Assembly (NCBI GenBank): GCA_002917775.1
Contig: KZ627155.1
Coordinates: forward strand, 282,675 to 346,674
From: Glaciozyma antarctica PI12
Lineage: Eukaryota > Basidiomycota > Microbotryomycetes > Kriegeriales > Camptobasidiaceae
Direction: 5' to 3'
Length of the DNA stretch: 64,000 nt
Part shown: piece after piece, positions 1 through 10,599 of the stretch
How the letters are laid out: every line of letters starts with the position of its first letter
Position numbering within the stretch: the first letter of the stretch is position 1
The notes under the pieces: model-generated
What the model was told of the DNA's origin: nothing
Database searches by the model: none
What the model saw: the letters and a program-made list of their open reading frames with translations, nothing else
Translations under genes and position numbers: made by a program

Positions 1-1332
1 ACGCTGCTCGGCAGCGAGAATCTTGCGAAGGGCTAGCTGGTCTCAGCTGCCATGCATTTGTTTTCGAGCTGTATGTTGTTATGAAATATTGCCCAGCTTC
101 GAGGAGGAAAACAAGCTACAAGCTATAGTTGGTGCGAGGACTCTGGCAGCCAAGCAACGTAAATGCACCAGCCTCGCTCTTCCCTGCGAAGGCCAAAAAT
201 CCTTGCGATTCAGCGATGGTTACGTTGCTATATCTCAAGGCGGATAAGATAGACAGACGTCAGACGCGACACAAAGAACGAGGATTCAGAGGCGAAGCTC
301 GCAAAACAGCAAAACAGAAGCATAAAGGCTGCGAAGCCAGCTCTTTACTTTACTTAAGCCGCCGAATCTCTACTCCTGTTGTCATGTAGGTGTATGGGCA
401 AGTCTCAGATTGTTTCCTTGAGGGGATGGCCGGCTGAAGGGAGAAAATGCGAACCGCCGCACCGCCGGACGCCGGCTCTAGCCCCCTTCCCGCTTTACCA
501 CCGGAAGGTCAGGATATGGTTCGGTTGCGAATATAAGGAGCTGTGGAGCGACGTATGCCATCCTCGACTGGCGGAATGGAGGAGGGAGAGGAGAACTGCA
601 CAAAGGAGCTTCGCGCAGGCTTCACTGTCTTGAGCACTCTCGGCCTTGCAGCTGTACAAGCCTGAAATAAGAAGAGCAAGAATCACTGTCCTTTATGGTT
701 GAAGAATCATTCCTGAGGCCCAAGCCAAGATCGAGAGAAAGTCGTCTTCGCAGCCTCGCCCGACCTCGCTACGTCTCCCTTCTTGCTCTGCTTCTGCGCC
801 CCCGCCTCGTCTTCTGTTAAGGGGACCGTTGGAGGATAGAAAATCCCATCTACCTTTCACTCGCTTTGAGTTGAGAGATTTTCTTCCAGCGCCGGAGCGA
901 GCAGCGGCTCTGCCTCCATGAACTTCGTTCGATCTCCAGCGGGAGATCGAGCTGGCCATGAGATGAGAGCCCCCACCCCAGCATCGCTCGTTTGCACGAT
1001 GAGTACGCGCCTACACACAGCTCTGAATGCGATGTAGAAGTCAAGGGCTGAAAGCGGGAGGGGGGGCGGGAGCTCTCCACGAGACTCCCTCACAGTTGCG
1101 CCGCCACTACTGTCGCCGTGTTTTGGGAATCCGTCGGTTTTATCAGGAAACACTTCTTGAATGAATTGCTCTCGGTACTTCCTTGTCCCTATACCGGCGC
1201 TGCTTCAGACGTGGTAATTTGGGCGTCTACATAATTCAAGAAGCGACGCATGCACCAGCTTCAGGTCGGCTGAGTCGGCCGAGGAAATTCCAGGTACCTC
1301 GCGGCTCTCCAGAGAACTGCGAAATCAAGCTT
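1..1332. other. left-edge region, no supported gene
   Basis: The first 1.3 kb has lower GC than the flanking genes. Only short open frames occur, with no recognisable domain, and I could not build a chain of exons using the donor and branch signals that work well elsewhere in the window. It probably holds the 3' flank of the TTI2-like gene to its right and flanking DNA of a gene outside the window. No tRNA-like box pair or repeat was seen. Confidence 0.5.
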
Positions 1333-3371
1333 CTATTGCGCCTCGACAACAGCTGCTGGCAGACGACACAGGTCCTCGAAAACTGCATCCAACGCAACCA
1401 GCCTCGATAGGTCGACCTGCAAAGACGCGTCAGCCCAGTCCTAGCCGTGCGAAGGCAACAACTCACCTCGCCAACCTCGCTCAATCCCTCCACCAGCGCT
1501 CCAACAACCCCTCTCAACGCATCCTCTCAACTCCAGATTCTCCACTCCTTTCTCCCTCACCACGACCCAGCACTTGCCAACCGCACCCAGCAACCTCCCC
1601 CTAGCACCTCACCCATCCACCTACTCCCAAGCCGAACCACCACCTCCAACGCCCTCGCCACCGCGACCCACATCTCCGCACTCTCAGCTCCAACTCCCAC
1701 TACCGTTGCCGAGCTTAGCACCCCACAAAGATGTGGTACCAAGATCTGCAGAAACCGGATCGTCCCCTCCCCCATTGCAGTCAACAGTGGCGGCAGACAT
1801 TCTGCGACAGCTCGCTCGATGGAAGCGGTGCCGGATTTGAACTCCCAGGCTGGGAGGATGCCGGTCGTGAAGAGGGTGTAGAGGGCTTCGAGGTCGGGAG
1901 GGGGGTTGAGGAGGGAGAGGAGGGCAAGGGAGGAGCGGTGGGAGGCGACGAGGAGGGCGGGGGTGAGAGGCGAGGAGAGGGTCGTGAAGGCTGATGCGAG
2001 AGACTACGTGCGGTCGTTTAGTCAGAGAGGTGTGAGAAGGAGGATGGAGGACGCACGGATTGGAAGATGAGGCCGACGCCGGTGCGCCGGAGGAGGCTGC
2101 CTTCGACGCGGGTGAGAAGCGCATCCAGAAGACTGATGCCGACAAGCTTGTTCTTCGCATCGTAGTCGTCCAGAAAAGCGAGGAGAGGCGGCAGGACAAA
2201 TGGCCACAGGTCTTCGACTTCATTCCTCTGCTCGCTCGCTCGTGAGAATACGCTTTTCGGGGAGGCGAAAGAGTACTCACCTCCAGCGCAAATGTGACCA
2301 CGCGAACAACGTTTCCCATCCCTAGCTCCACGCGCCAGCCGACGTCCTCCTCGCTCCCTTCGTACCAGTCGAGGACTCCTCGCTCACCTCCCCGAGGACG
2401 GGATAGAACGCGTCCCGTCTCGGGATTCAGCTTTGGGTGAGGCTTGAAGAGGGGCGGGAAGGACTTGGCGAGGACGTGCTGGATGAGAGCGTGACGACCG
2501 GGAGGGGAGAGGAGGTGCTCGCATAGATCTGCGCGATGAGTTAGCGATAGCGGCAAAAGCGGCGAAGACGACGTACGGGTGGATATTGCGGTGCTTGGAG
2601 GTGAGACGAAGGGGATTTCGGAAGTAGAGGAGAAGCGGGCGAAGGTCGTTAGGAGAGTTGCGCGAAAGTCGAGGCTTGAGGGAGGAGGTCGGGGAGGAAG
2701 GAGGGGGATAAGATGCACGAGTGAGAGGGCGAGAGATAAGAGAGAAGGGGTTTGGTGAAGAAACCTCTTCTTTGCGAGGAGTTGAGCGGCGTCTGAGAGA
2801 AAGAGTAAGCTCCGAGAAGGGGAAAGCGAGGGGAGAGAGACAAACCCATCTCATCCTCTGCGGTCATGGATGCACGAGGGATAACCAGAAGCTCTACGAC
2901 ACGAAGAAGCAGGTTCTCTGCAGCTTGCAAGTCCTCGCTCGGGAGGTCCACGGCCACAGGACCAGGACCCATCGAGGCGATTCGTCCGGTCTCCGTCGAG
3001 CTCTGCGTGCGTCGAAAGATCAGCAAGCAGCTCCAGCCTCTATTCGCACTCCTACTTACCGTCTTTGAAAAGTCAAAACTGCCGAGATGCTCTCGTGCAG
3101 TGTCGAGCAGCACTCGAGCTTCGCGAAGGCGCGAGGAAGCCTCGGCGGCCGATGGAGGAGGACGGGGAGATGTTGGAGTGACGGGAGCAGCTCCACCGTC
3201 CCGTGGAGGTGCACTGCTGTTGGTAGAGGTACGAGGTAGACCCAGAGAGCGCCTGTGGAGACTAGTTGAGCGCGTCGAAAGGGATGGGAGGAAGTGGAGG
3301 CCTTACGAGGTGCCGACGACGTTGAGGCCGCCTGCGAGTGACAGCAGGTCCCTGGGAGTTGTCAACACCAT
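1333..3371 (-). CDS. TTI2: TELO2-interacting protein 2 (TTI2) homologue
   Basis: TTI2 joins TEL2 and TTI1 in the TTT complex, an HSP90 cofactor that matures PI3K-like kinases such as TOR, ATM and ATR. Exons I can chain in phase are 3371-3307, 3252-3060, 3002-2846, 2792-2577, 2528-2281, 2227-2057 and 2003 to about 1600, with a last exon 1416-1333. The family core is clear: a segment reading FKPHPKLNPETGR, then SRPRGG and LDWYE, and later LDDYDAKNKLVGISLLDALL. The start (MVLTTPRDLL) is the first ATG whose splice phase feeds this chain. Near the 3' end, the conserved-looking pieces GKCWVVV and DALRGVVGALVEGL lie in different frames from each other and from the preceding exon. That needs unseen introns or small frame errors between about 1480 and 1605. 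The family call is firm; the C-terminus is not. Confidence 0.8.
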
Positions 3372-3695
3372 CAGAGCAGAGGTCCGGTGGAGCAGCTTCT
3401 TCTACGAAGCGACGGTCGAAGGCAGAGTTCCAGGCGGCGCGGGATCGCGTGTCCCCCTAGCTGATTCGAATCGCGCTCCTTCCCTTCCCCCAACCCTCCT
3501 CAAGCCCAACTCACGGCACCTCGACTGAACCACCTCGAGAGCAAAAGCTCTGCACCGCACGCCCAGCAACTCGCAAAATAGCCACCTCCCCGCCCCCCGC
3601 TATCGACCCTATCCCGCCTTCCTCGACTCGACTCCGTCCCGCCTCCTCACCTCACACCCCACACTGCACCACTCTATCAAGGAGTCCACAACATA

Positions 3696-3761
3696 ATGCA
3701 GCACGCCTCTCCCCAGCGCCAATCTCAGACGCGCGCCCAAGACTCCTCACCCAGCCGATGA
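3696..3761 (+). promoter_or_regulatory. upstream ORF in the leader of the CCCH gene
   Basis: An ATG at 3696 opens a 21-codon frame that ends at TGA 3759-3761, eleven bases before the ATG at 3772 used for the zinc-finger gene. A second mini-frame (ATG ATG ACC GAG TGA) starts at 3758. If the leader covers this stretch, the uORF would lower or condition translation of the downstream gene. The transcription start is unknown, so this remains an inference. Confidence 0.35.
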
Positions 3762-3771
3762 TGACCGAGTG

Positions 3772-5732
3772 ATGAACGATATGACAGGAGGTCGAAACGG
3801 CAAGACTGGCGAGCGGGACAAGTCAGCCGATACTGCTGGAGGGCAGGCGCGTACGAACGGCGACGGGGACAAGAAGGGTGCCAAGTGTGCGTTCGCTGGA
3901 GCCCGACCTCGACATGGGGAGGCGATGCTGACCCTCTCACTACTCATGCAGCCCTGGCTCATGTACCTTGCAAGTTCCACAAGCAGGGTAGCTGCACTGC
4001 TGGCAAGGCTTGCCCCTTCTCACACGACCTCACGATCCCCGGCACGGTACGTCCCCCCGCACAAAGGCCAGTTCCGGAGCGCCACGCTGACACGTCCTCT
4101 CCCCTTCTCAGACAAAGCCGGTCTGCCAATGGTACGCCAAAGGTAGCTGCAAGTTTGGACACAAGGTGCGCTCTCTCGTTGTCCATTCCTCGGCGCGCGT
4201 AGCTAACCCCTTCCTCGCGTCCTCAGTGCGCGCTCGCCCACATCCTCCCCGGCCAACCGATGAGCTACGACCGCAAGAACAAGCGAGCCGCTCAAGCTGC
4301 ACTACGAGAAGCGCAAGGTGGACAGGACTCGACCCAGCCTCCCACGTCGCCAGGTCGAGAGCAGCAGCCGCAGCTCCCAGGGCAGCGCCAGAGCGGGATC
4401 GGACGGAGCTTGAGGAACTCGGGGGATGCGGCACCGCGACCTCTTCCTTCGTCCCCTCCGCCCGTTCCAGCTGAGCTTCCGAACGGATGGGCTCGAGCAG
4501 CGGGGTCGACGGCGGCGGCGGTTCCTCGGACGACGGGCGCGTCGAGCGCGTCTCCTGCGGTGTCGACACCCTCCTTCTCCCCACCGATCGCAGCCGCACT
4601 ACCACCCGTCGCGCCAGTCAAGGATGCTACTCCCAGCGACGCCGACTCGCGCGGCCGTTCTCCGCCCACCCGCCCCATCTCGACCGCCGCGCCATCCCTC
4701 CCGATCGCACCTCATCCCACGACCTCCAACGACCCACCTCCTCGACCCTCTCCTTCCGCCCTCCCACCCTCCTTTACCCCCGGCCCATCCGGCCTCTCCC
4801 AAACTCTCCAATTCGGTTCAAACGGTCGATCGTCCGTCGCAGCCCAAGTCATGCTCTCGCAACAGAGCCGCCGACTCTCCAACAGCGGCGCCTCCCTCTC
4901 CCCTCCCCGCCTCGCCCCTCCTTCCCAACCCACTCGAAGAGTTTTCGCCGCCACCGAACTCCTCAGCGGGACTCCGCCTCTCGCAGTCCCCAGCGCGATC
5001 CCGACGAGCGGTATCGCAGGAAGCTCAAGCATCTTCGGGACCTCCCCTTTCTCGGGCTCTCGAGCGCTCTTCATGCCCTCGTCGTACGACAGCAACGACG
5101 ACGCCTTCCCCCGCTCTCCGCCGAGCCGGAGTGGTCTCGAGGAGATGCGTCGAAACGGTTCGCCCTGGGACGAGGACGAAGCGATGGACGACGAAGACGA
5201 TTACGAAGAAGGCTTCCTCCCTTCCTCACTCAACGACCTCCTCACTCCCGACGAACAACGTCGTCGAGCTCTCCGCATGGCGTCTTTCGACCCCTTCCTC
5301 AACAGCCGGAGCGTCCCTACGGACCTCATGCTCTCCCGCCCTAACGCATGGGGGACGATGCCCTCTCCTCCCCTCCCCACTCGTTCCCTCCTCTCCGTCA
5401 CACACTCTTTCGCCTCGCCCTTCCCTCCCTCCCACGCTATGGCATCGTCCTACGATCCAACGCAGTATCACCCTCCTCCTCCTCAGGCCCCTGGATCGTT
5501 GCCGGGCGGACTAGCGGCGGGATTATCGACGCTCCACCTTATTCCCGCTATGCATACGGGGGAGACTCCGCCGCCTATCTCGGTAGGGTTCTTTGGGGCG
5601 CCACCTCTTGCGACGACGACGGGGATGGGGCAGGAGACGGCGAAGAATGCGTGGGGGGTCAAAAGGGATTGGGGGGAGAAGAAGGAGAAGAGGGCGGGGT
5701 GGGATGATGAGATTCAGTTTGACATGGATTAG
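3772..5732 (+). CDS. CCCH-type zinc-finger protein with long disordered tail
   Basis: A putative RNA-binding protein of about 590 residues. Exons are 3772-3886, 3952-4046, 4112-4165 and 4227-5732; all junctions are GT-AG and stay in phase. Two zinc fingers of spacing C-x7-C-x5-C-x3-H lie at about residues 45-63 (CKFHKQGSC) and 75-93 (CQWYAKGSC). Each is largely split from the next part by an intron. The remaining 490 residues are rich in Ser, Pro and Ala, with an acidic block (DEDEAMDDEDD) and a very C-terminal WDDEIQFDMD. The finger pair resembles makorin/Lee1-like fungal proteins, but I see no RING domain, so the target RNAs cannot be named. Confidence 0.8.
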
Positions 5733-6053
5733 CGAGGGCGCGAGGGGATGGGGCAGGTTTTTCGTAACTTTGTCGTTTTATAATTCGAGATTTTAGTGCG
5801 TGGTACGCTCGTGCGCTGAGACGATGCTGCTTTGCGACGTCGGCGGGCGGGTTGAAGGCGACAGTCTCTCGGTGCTCTCGCTTGCTCGCTCGAATCGGGG
5901 ATACTGATCCAAAGTTTAAAAACTGCCGCAACAAAGGCAGAGGAGGAGAAGGGGATGTCGTAAATCTAAAGCGTGCGTGACTATCACAGTATGGAAGGGG
6001 GAAGGGGATATAGCGAGGGGGGAGAAAGGGGAAGCGAAACGAGGACGACGAAA
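5733..6053. other. convergent 3' flanks
   Basis: About 320 bases lie between the stop codons of two convergent genes. The stretch is locally AT-rich just after 5755, as expected for 3' untranslated and polyadenylation regions. I see no gene or structured RNA in it. Confidence 0.5.
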
Positions 6054-7234
6054 CTACGAGCTGCCGTTGGTAGCGGGTGCAGCCGACTCAGCCTCGACCT
6101 TGGCCTTGACGATGAGGTCCTTGATCTGCACGAGGATAGGCGAGACCTTCTCCTTCGTGTAGTTGAGGACGTTGTTCGCCTTGGTCGTGAGGGGGAGGTC
6201 TGGGCGCGAAAACGGTCGTCAGTTCGCTTTGCGCCGTAAGAGCAAGGACGAAGGAACGCACCCTTGGCCATCTCTTCCTGAAGGTAGTTGACGCCCTCGT
6301 TGAGGCCGTCGAGGTAGGGCTTGGCGGTCGTCTGAGCGGTGGTAGGCTGCGAGCGAGCGTAAGCACGTGCAAAACCGAACTTTGGCGGAGGGAGGACTCA
6401 CGAGCTCCTGGACGGTTTTGGTGAGATAGTTCTTGAGGCCGTCTACTTCCTTGTAAAGGTTGTCGAACGCGGCTTGCGCTCCGGGGCGGTCGTGAGGGAC
6501 TGCGAAGAACGGACGTCAGTGAGGCTCGGTCGGGAGAGGAGAAGAACGGACCGTTGGCGAGGATGGCGGTAACCTTGTCCTGGAGAGACTTGAGGGTGTC
6601 CTGGGTGTCGGCGATGCGCTTCGAGATGGCCTCGGTCGCGGGGGAGAGACGCTGCAGGCACAAGTCGGTCGTCAGCTCCCACTCCACATGTTCGCCCAGC
6701 CTCTCTCTTCCTCTCCCGCTCCCTCTCCAGCTCCTTTCAAAGAATAACGCTCGACTCACCGACTGGAATCCATCGGCATACGCCTTGCCCAACCCAACGG
6801 CCGAATCAGCGGGCCCGCGGACCTTCTGGAAGATGACGTTCGTATCGTATTGACGACCGGGAACTTCTTCTCGACAAAGTCAAGCGTCTGGTTCGCATAC
6901 ACATCCACCTTCTCGAGCGGGAGACGTTGCTGGAGCGGCTCGGTGGAGGCGAGGACCTTGGCGGCGAGAGAGGTGGCCGTGTCGTAGACGTAGGTTGCGA
7001 CCGAGTTGCTCTGGACGAGGTTGTAGGCCGTCTCGAGCGTCTGCTTGACGACGGGGTAGTCGTGTACCTGTGCGTGTCCTGGGTCAGCTTGCGAGGAAAG
7101 GCGAAGATGACGTCTTGGCGGGCGCAGGGGTTGGGGAGGAGAGAACTTACTCGTTGGAGGGAAGTGGCGTGCTCCAAGTTCATGTTCTCAGTTCCAGGGA
7201 TAGCGGGAGTTGACTTTTCAAACGAGGTGGCCAT
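6054..7234 (-). CDS. LDP1: lipid droplet perilipin (Ldp1 type), one frame break
   Basis: A perilipin-family protein that coats lipid droplets, known from oleaginous red yeasts as Ldp1. It begins MATSFEKSTPAIPG at 7234. Exon 1 is 7234-7151 and exon 2 starts at 7067 with VHDYPVVKQTLETAYNLVQS, followed by several small exons to a stop at 6054-6056 after ATNGSS. The chain is Ala/Lys/Thr-rich amphipathic helix, typical of the family, with no membrane segment. Near 6850 the frame of EKKFPVV does not continue into DTNVIFQKVRG: one base appears to be missing (five bases where six are needed). A weak 50-base GT-AG pair across the same spot could hide it as an intron, but it would remove conserved-looking sequence. 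The acyltransferase gene 27 kb away also serves lipid storage. Confidence 0.8.
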
Positions 7235-8009
7235 TGCGAGAATTGGTAGTGAGGTTGGAGTCGGGTTGGGTCAATAAGGGCACGGTGGGAAGGTGCAAGC
7301 TGGGCGAGTCGAGTATGACGAGTTAGTACGCCGTGCTGTGGTCCTCCTCAAGGGGTCCCTCTCAAGAGTCTACTCGCCTTTTAGTAAAGAGTCTTGCGGT
7401 CGAGTTGAGTTGAAGAAAGAGAGAGAGATTCCCCCCAGCTGAAAGACGGACTTCGACCTGAGCTCGAGCCGCAATTCTCGAAAAGCAGCTGAAATCGGTT
7501 CCATTCCTCATCTCAATCTCCTTCTTCCTGTACAAGCTCGCCCTCCTCATGCTGAATCCCCATCTCGATACAACTACAAGTCCACGTCCTGACAAGAGGA
7601 CCCTTTGTCCGCCTCGCCGCCTCGGAAACACGAGCTGATCGCTACTTCGCATCGCGCACTAGACTCCCTCGAGAGAGGTCCAAGCGTGCAGCAAGCGCGT
7701 GCTCGTCCTCCCTTGTTCAAGACGACAAGGGGCATCTTCCCCTCCGTTCTGACAATCGACAAGCGCCCAAACGCGCTGAAAGACGTGCAGCAAATCGGGC
7801 AAATCTCATCTCGCTCCCCGAACCGTCCTCTCCTCCACCCCGCGTTGAAAAGCGATCTTGCACGCGCGTTCGATTCGATCTGGAGCAAATAGAAAAGAGC
7901 GTGGAATTGCGGTGGGGCAGAGGTATCGAAAGAGAATCGGGGGATGGGTGCGTGCGAGGAATTAGACGGAGTAAGGCCGCTACGAAGAATGGGGAGATAC
8001 GGAAACGAT
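7235..8009. promoter_or_regulatory. LDP1 upstream region and 3' flank of the RRM4-like gene
   Basis: About 775 bases without a supportable gene. The part next to 7234 must contain the LDP1 promoter and leader. The far end is the 3' flank of the minus-strand gene ending at 8010. Short open frames here have no domain and no splice context. I could not pick out a TATA box or a known operator. Confidence 0.45.
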
Positions 8010-10354
8010 CTACTTGGGAACAGCGAGGGAGAGGACTTTCTCCTTGAGTACGTCCGGGTAATTGATGAGGTGTGAAAGTGGCAAAAGCTCCTCCGTATCG
8101 AGTAGCTGAATCGTAATCCTCGGCTGCACTCATCAGCGACGCTCCCACTCGCACCTCGAAACGACTCACAGCTCCCTTGACGCCAAATCCCTTGATAGCC
8201 TTGAACAGCCGATCCCCAAGCTTCTGCTTGATCTCATGCACCGGCTTCCCCTCCAAAGCGAGCATGAAAGCCTCCGTCTCGCTCTCCTTCTCCTCCGACG
8301 CGGCGATGACGCCCAGCCTCGATACGCAACCTGCGGCGACGAGATCCATGATCTCCGTAGCTGGGAGTCGACCTAGTTCTGCCAGCGAGGTAGGGAGGAG
8401 GATGCTCGAGGCGTGGATTGACGAGGTGGCTGGTGCGGGCGTCGTGGTGGTAGGGAGGGGCGAGACGGAGGGAACAGGAGGGGTGACGACGGCGGGAAGA
8501 GTGGGGGCTGGGAGGGGAGTATCGTCGTCGGAGGAGGAGGCGAGGACGTCGAGCGCGTCGGCGACTTTGGTACGAAGGTGCTCAGGGTTGAACAAGCACA
8601 ACGCGCGTTCTTTCTTCGGTAACTGCGCGCGCTGTCAGCTCAATCAAACTGAGAGCGGAACGAAAGAACTCACGCCAGCGATGAGCGCGACGATCTCCTC
8701 TGCCCTGGTCGGCTCAATCTTGCGCACCGCAGCGAGGAGACGGTCGTGCTCTGATGCAGCGGGCTTGGGAGAGGAGCTGGGAGAGGATGCACTGGGGGAG
8801 AGAGGGACTGCGAAGCCTGCTTGGGAAGGTTCGGGGGAAAGAGGTTGGGAAGCTTCGGTCGAGTTGGAGAAGTGGCGAACGAGGTTGGCGGAGGAAGGCT
8901 GGTCGGTGTTCTGCGCAAATCGAGTGAGCTTTGAAGGCTGCGAGAGGAGAGGAAGAACTCACCTCGCCCGCCGTCGATAGCGCCGCGAGTCCCCTGATCG
9001 CCAACTCGACCTCAGTCCCATTCGAAACCACCCTCTGATCCCTCATCCTCCCCTCCCTAAACCTCTTCGGCTCATGCAGCCTCACCACCACATTCTTCCC
9101 CCCTCCATTCCCTCCCACAAGCCTCGTACCATCCATCGCCGTAAGCGCGTTCGCAGCCTCGTCTTGCCGCGTGTAGCTGACGAAACCGAACTCTTTCGAG
9201 ATGCCCGTCTGGTCGTCCCGCATCACGCGCGCAGAGACGATCTTGCCAAAAGGGCCGAAGAAGTTGTAGAGATCTTGAGAGGTGATGCTGGGATCGAGGT
9301 TTTTGATAAAGAGGTTGCCTGCAGCGAGATCTCAGCTCCTGCGATCGCGCGTCGAGAAGAGGGTACGCACAAGGATCTATGGCTGCGCCGGTCTTGGGAA
9401 GCGTCTGAATGTGCGGTGGGAGTCCCGTCGAGAGGTTGTACGAGTTGCTGGGAGAGAGGGAGGGGGACGAGGTCGCGTAGATTGAAGTCTGCGACGTTGC
9501 GGAGAAGTTGCGTGCCGGAGGCGTCCAGGCAGGAGCAACGGCGTTCAATCCTGCGTTCCCTGGGTGACCCATCCCGATTCCAGAGCCGGGAACGAAGGGA
9601 GGAGCGTCGGCCCATGCGGAGCTGGTGTCCGAGTTACGAGCTCCTCCAACCCTCGACGCCTCGAACCGCTGCACGCACTTGAATCAGCTTCCTCCTCCTC
9701 GACGTTCTCCCGATTCCCACGCACCTGAACGATGATCGTCGACCCACCAAACTCGGCGCAGTGCAGCTCCTCCATAGCGATCCGCGCATGCTCCTCCTCG
9801 TAAAAGATGACCTGCGCCTGCCCCTTGAAAACGGGAGGTCCAGATCCAGGAGGGAACGCCGGTGCCAGTACGAGCTTGACGCGGTGGAGAGGTCCGAAAG
9901 GCCGGAAGAGGTCAAAGACGGCGCCGGCGGTCGTGTCGAGGGGGAGGGACTTGACGAGACGGGGCGCGGCGTCGGGAGTGGGGTCTGCGGCGGGAGGAGG
10001 GAAAGTGTGGAGAGTGAGGGCGCAGCCGTAGGAGGGGAGAGTGGTGTCGTTGACGGTCGCATAGGCCTTCTCAGCTGTTGAGATGGGGTGAGCTGAGAAT
10101 GGGGAGCAGGTCAATAGCTTCGTACCTCGATCCAGGGACTCGAACGCCACGGATCCTTCTGCCGTAGCATAGCTACTTCCGCTCGTACGCTGGATATCGA
10201 GCCGCACGCGGAGGCACTCCTTCAGGACCTCGACGATCGCTTGGTCCGGGACATTCTCCGTCAGGCCGCCGACGTAGAGGAGCGGCTCCGGCAGGAACGG
10301 GTTGAGCGGTGGTGGCGTTAGTTCTGCTTGATCGTCTGAGCTCCAGCCAGGCAT
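8010..10354 (-). CDS. RRM4: Rrm4-like RNA-binding protein: three RRMs plus MLLE domains
   Basis: Seven exons (10354-10126, 10074-9725, 9668-9371, 9318-8963, 8910-8674, 8622-8170, 8123-8010) join in phase into about 680 residues. RRM1 begins LLYVGGL near residue 25, RRM2 RLVKSLPLDTT near 110, and RRM3 NLFIKNLDPSITSQDLYNFF near 293 with an RNP1-like KEFGFVSY. The C-terminal third has PABC/MLLE-like helices: EHDRLLAAVRKIEPTRAEEI, then SLAELGRLPATEIMDLV, and finally KPVHEIKQKLGDRLFKAIKG running into LLDTEELLPLSHLINYPDVL. This three-RRM plus several-MLLE layout matches Ustilago Rrm4, which carries mRNAs on moving early endosomes along microtubules, with MLLE domains contacting the adaptor Upa1. 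The role here is inferred from that architecture. No frame breaks were seen. Confidence 0.8.
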
Positions 10355-10599
10355 TGTGGCGAGGGTTGTGGAGAAGGACAAGCCGTCAAAAAATCCGGTG
10401 GCAGTGAGATGTGAGACGCATCGTTCTCCTCCTCCCTTGCACCACACACCAGCTCTTCAGCTCTCCAGCTCAGCAGCACAGGGTCTACCCCAAGCGAAAC
10501 TACCACCAACCGAAGATTGAACGAAGGCCGCCCGCACTCTGCTCCGAGACCCCTCTTCAGGCACCACACGTCGCGTCTTCGGAAAGGCCGCCGCGTCGA
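10355..10599. promoter_or_regulatory. divergent promoter, RRM4-like / HAUS5-like
   Basis: 245 bases separate two start codons on opposite strands, so both promoters and leaders must lie here. I see no gene or named element. Confidence 0.5.
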
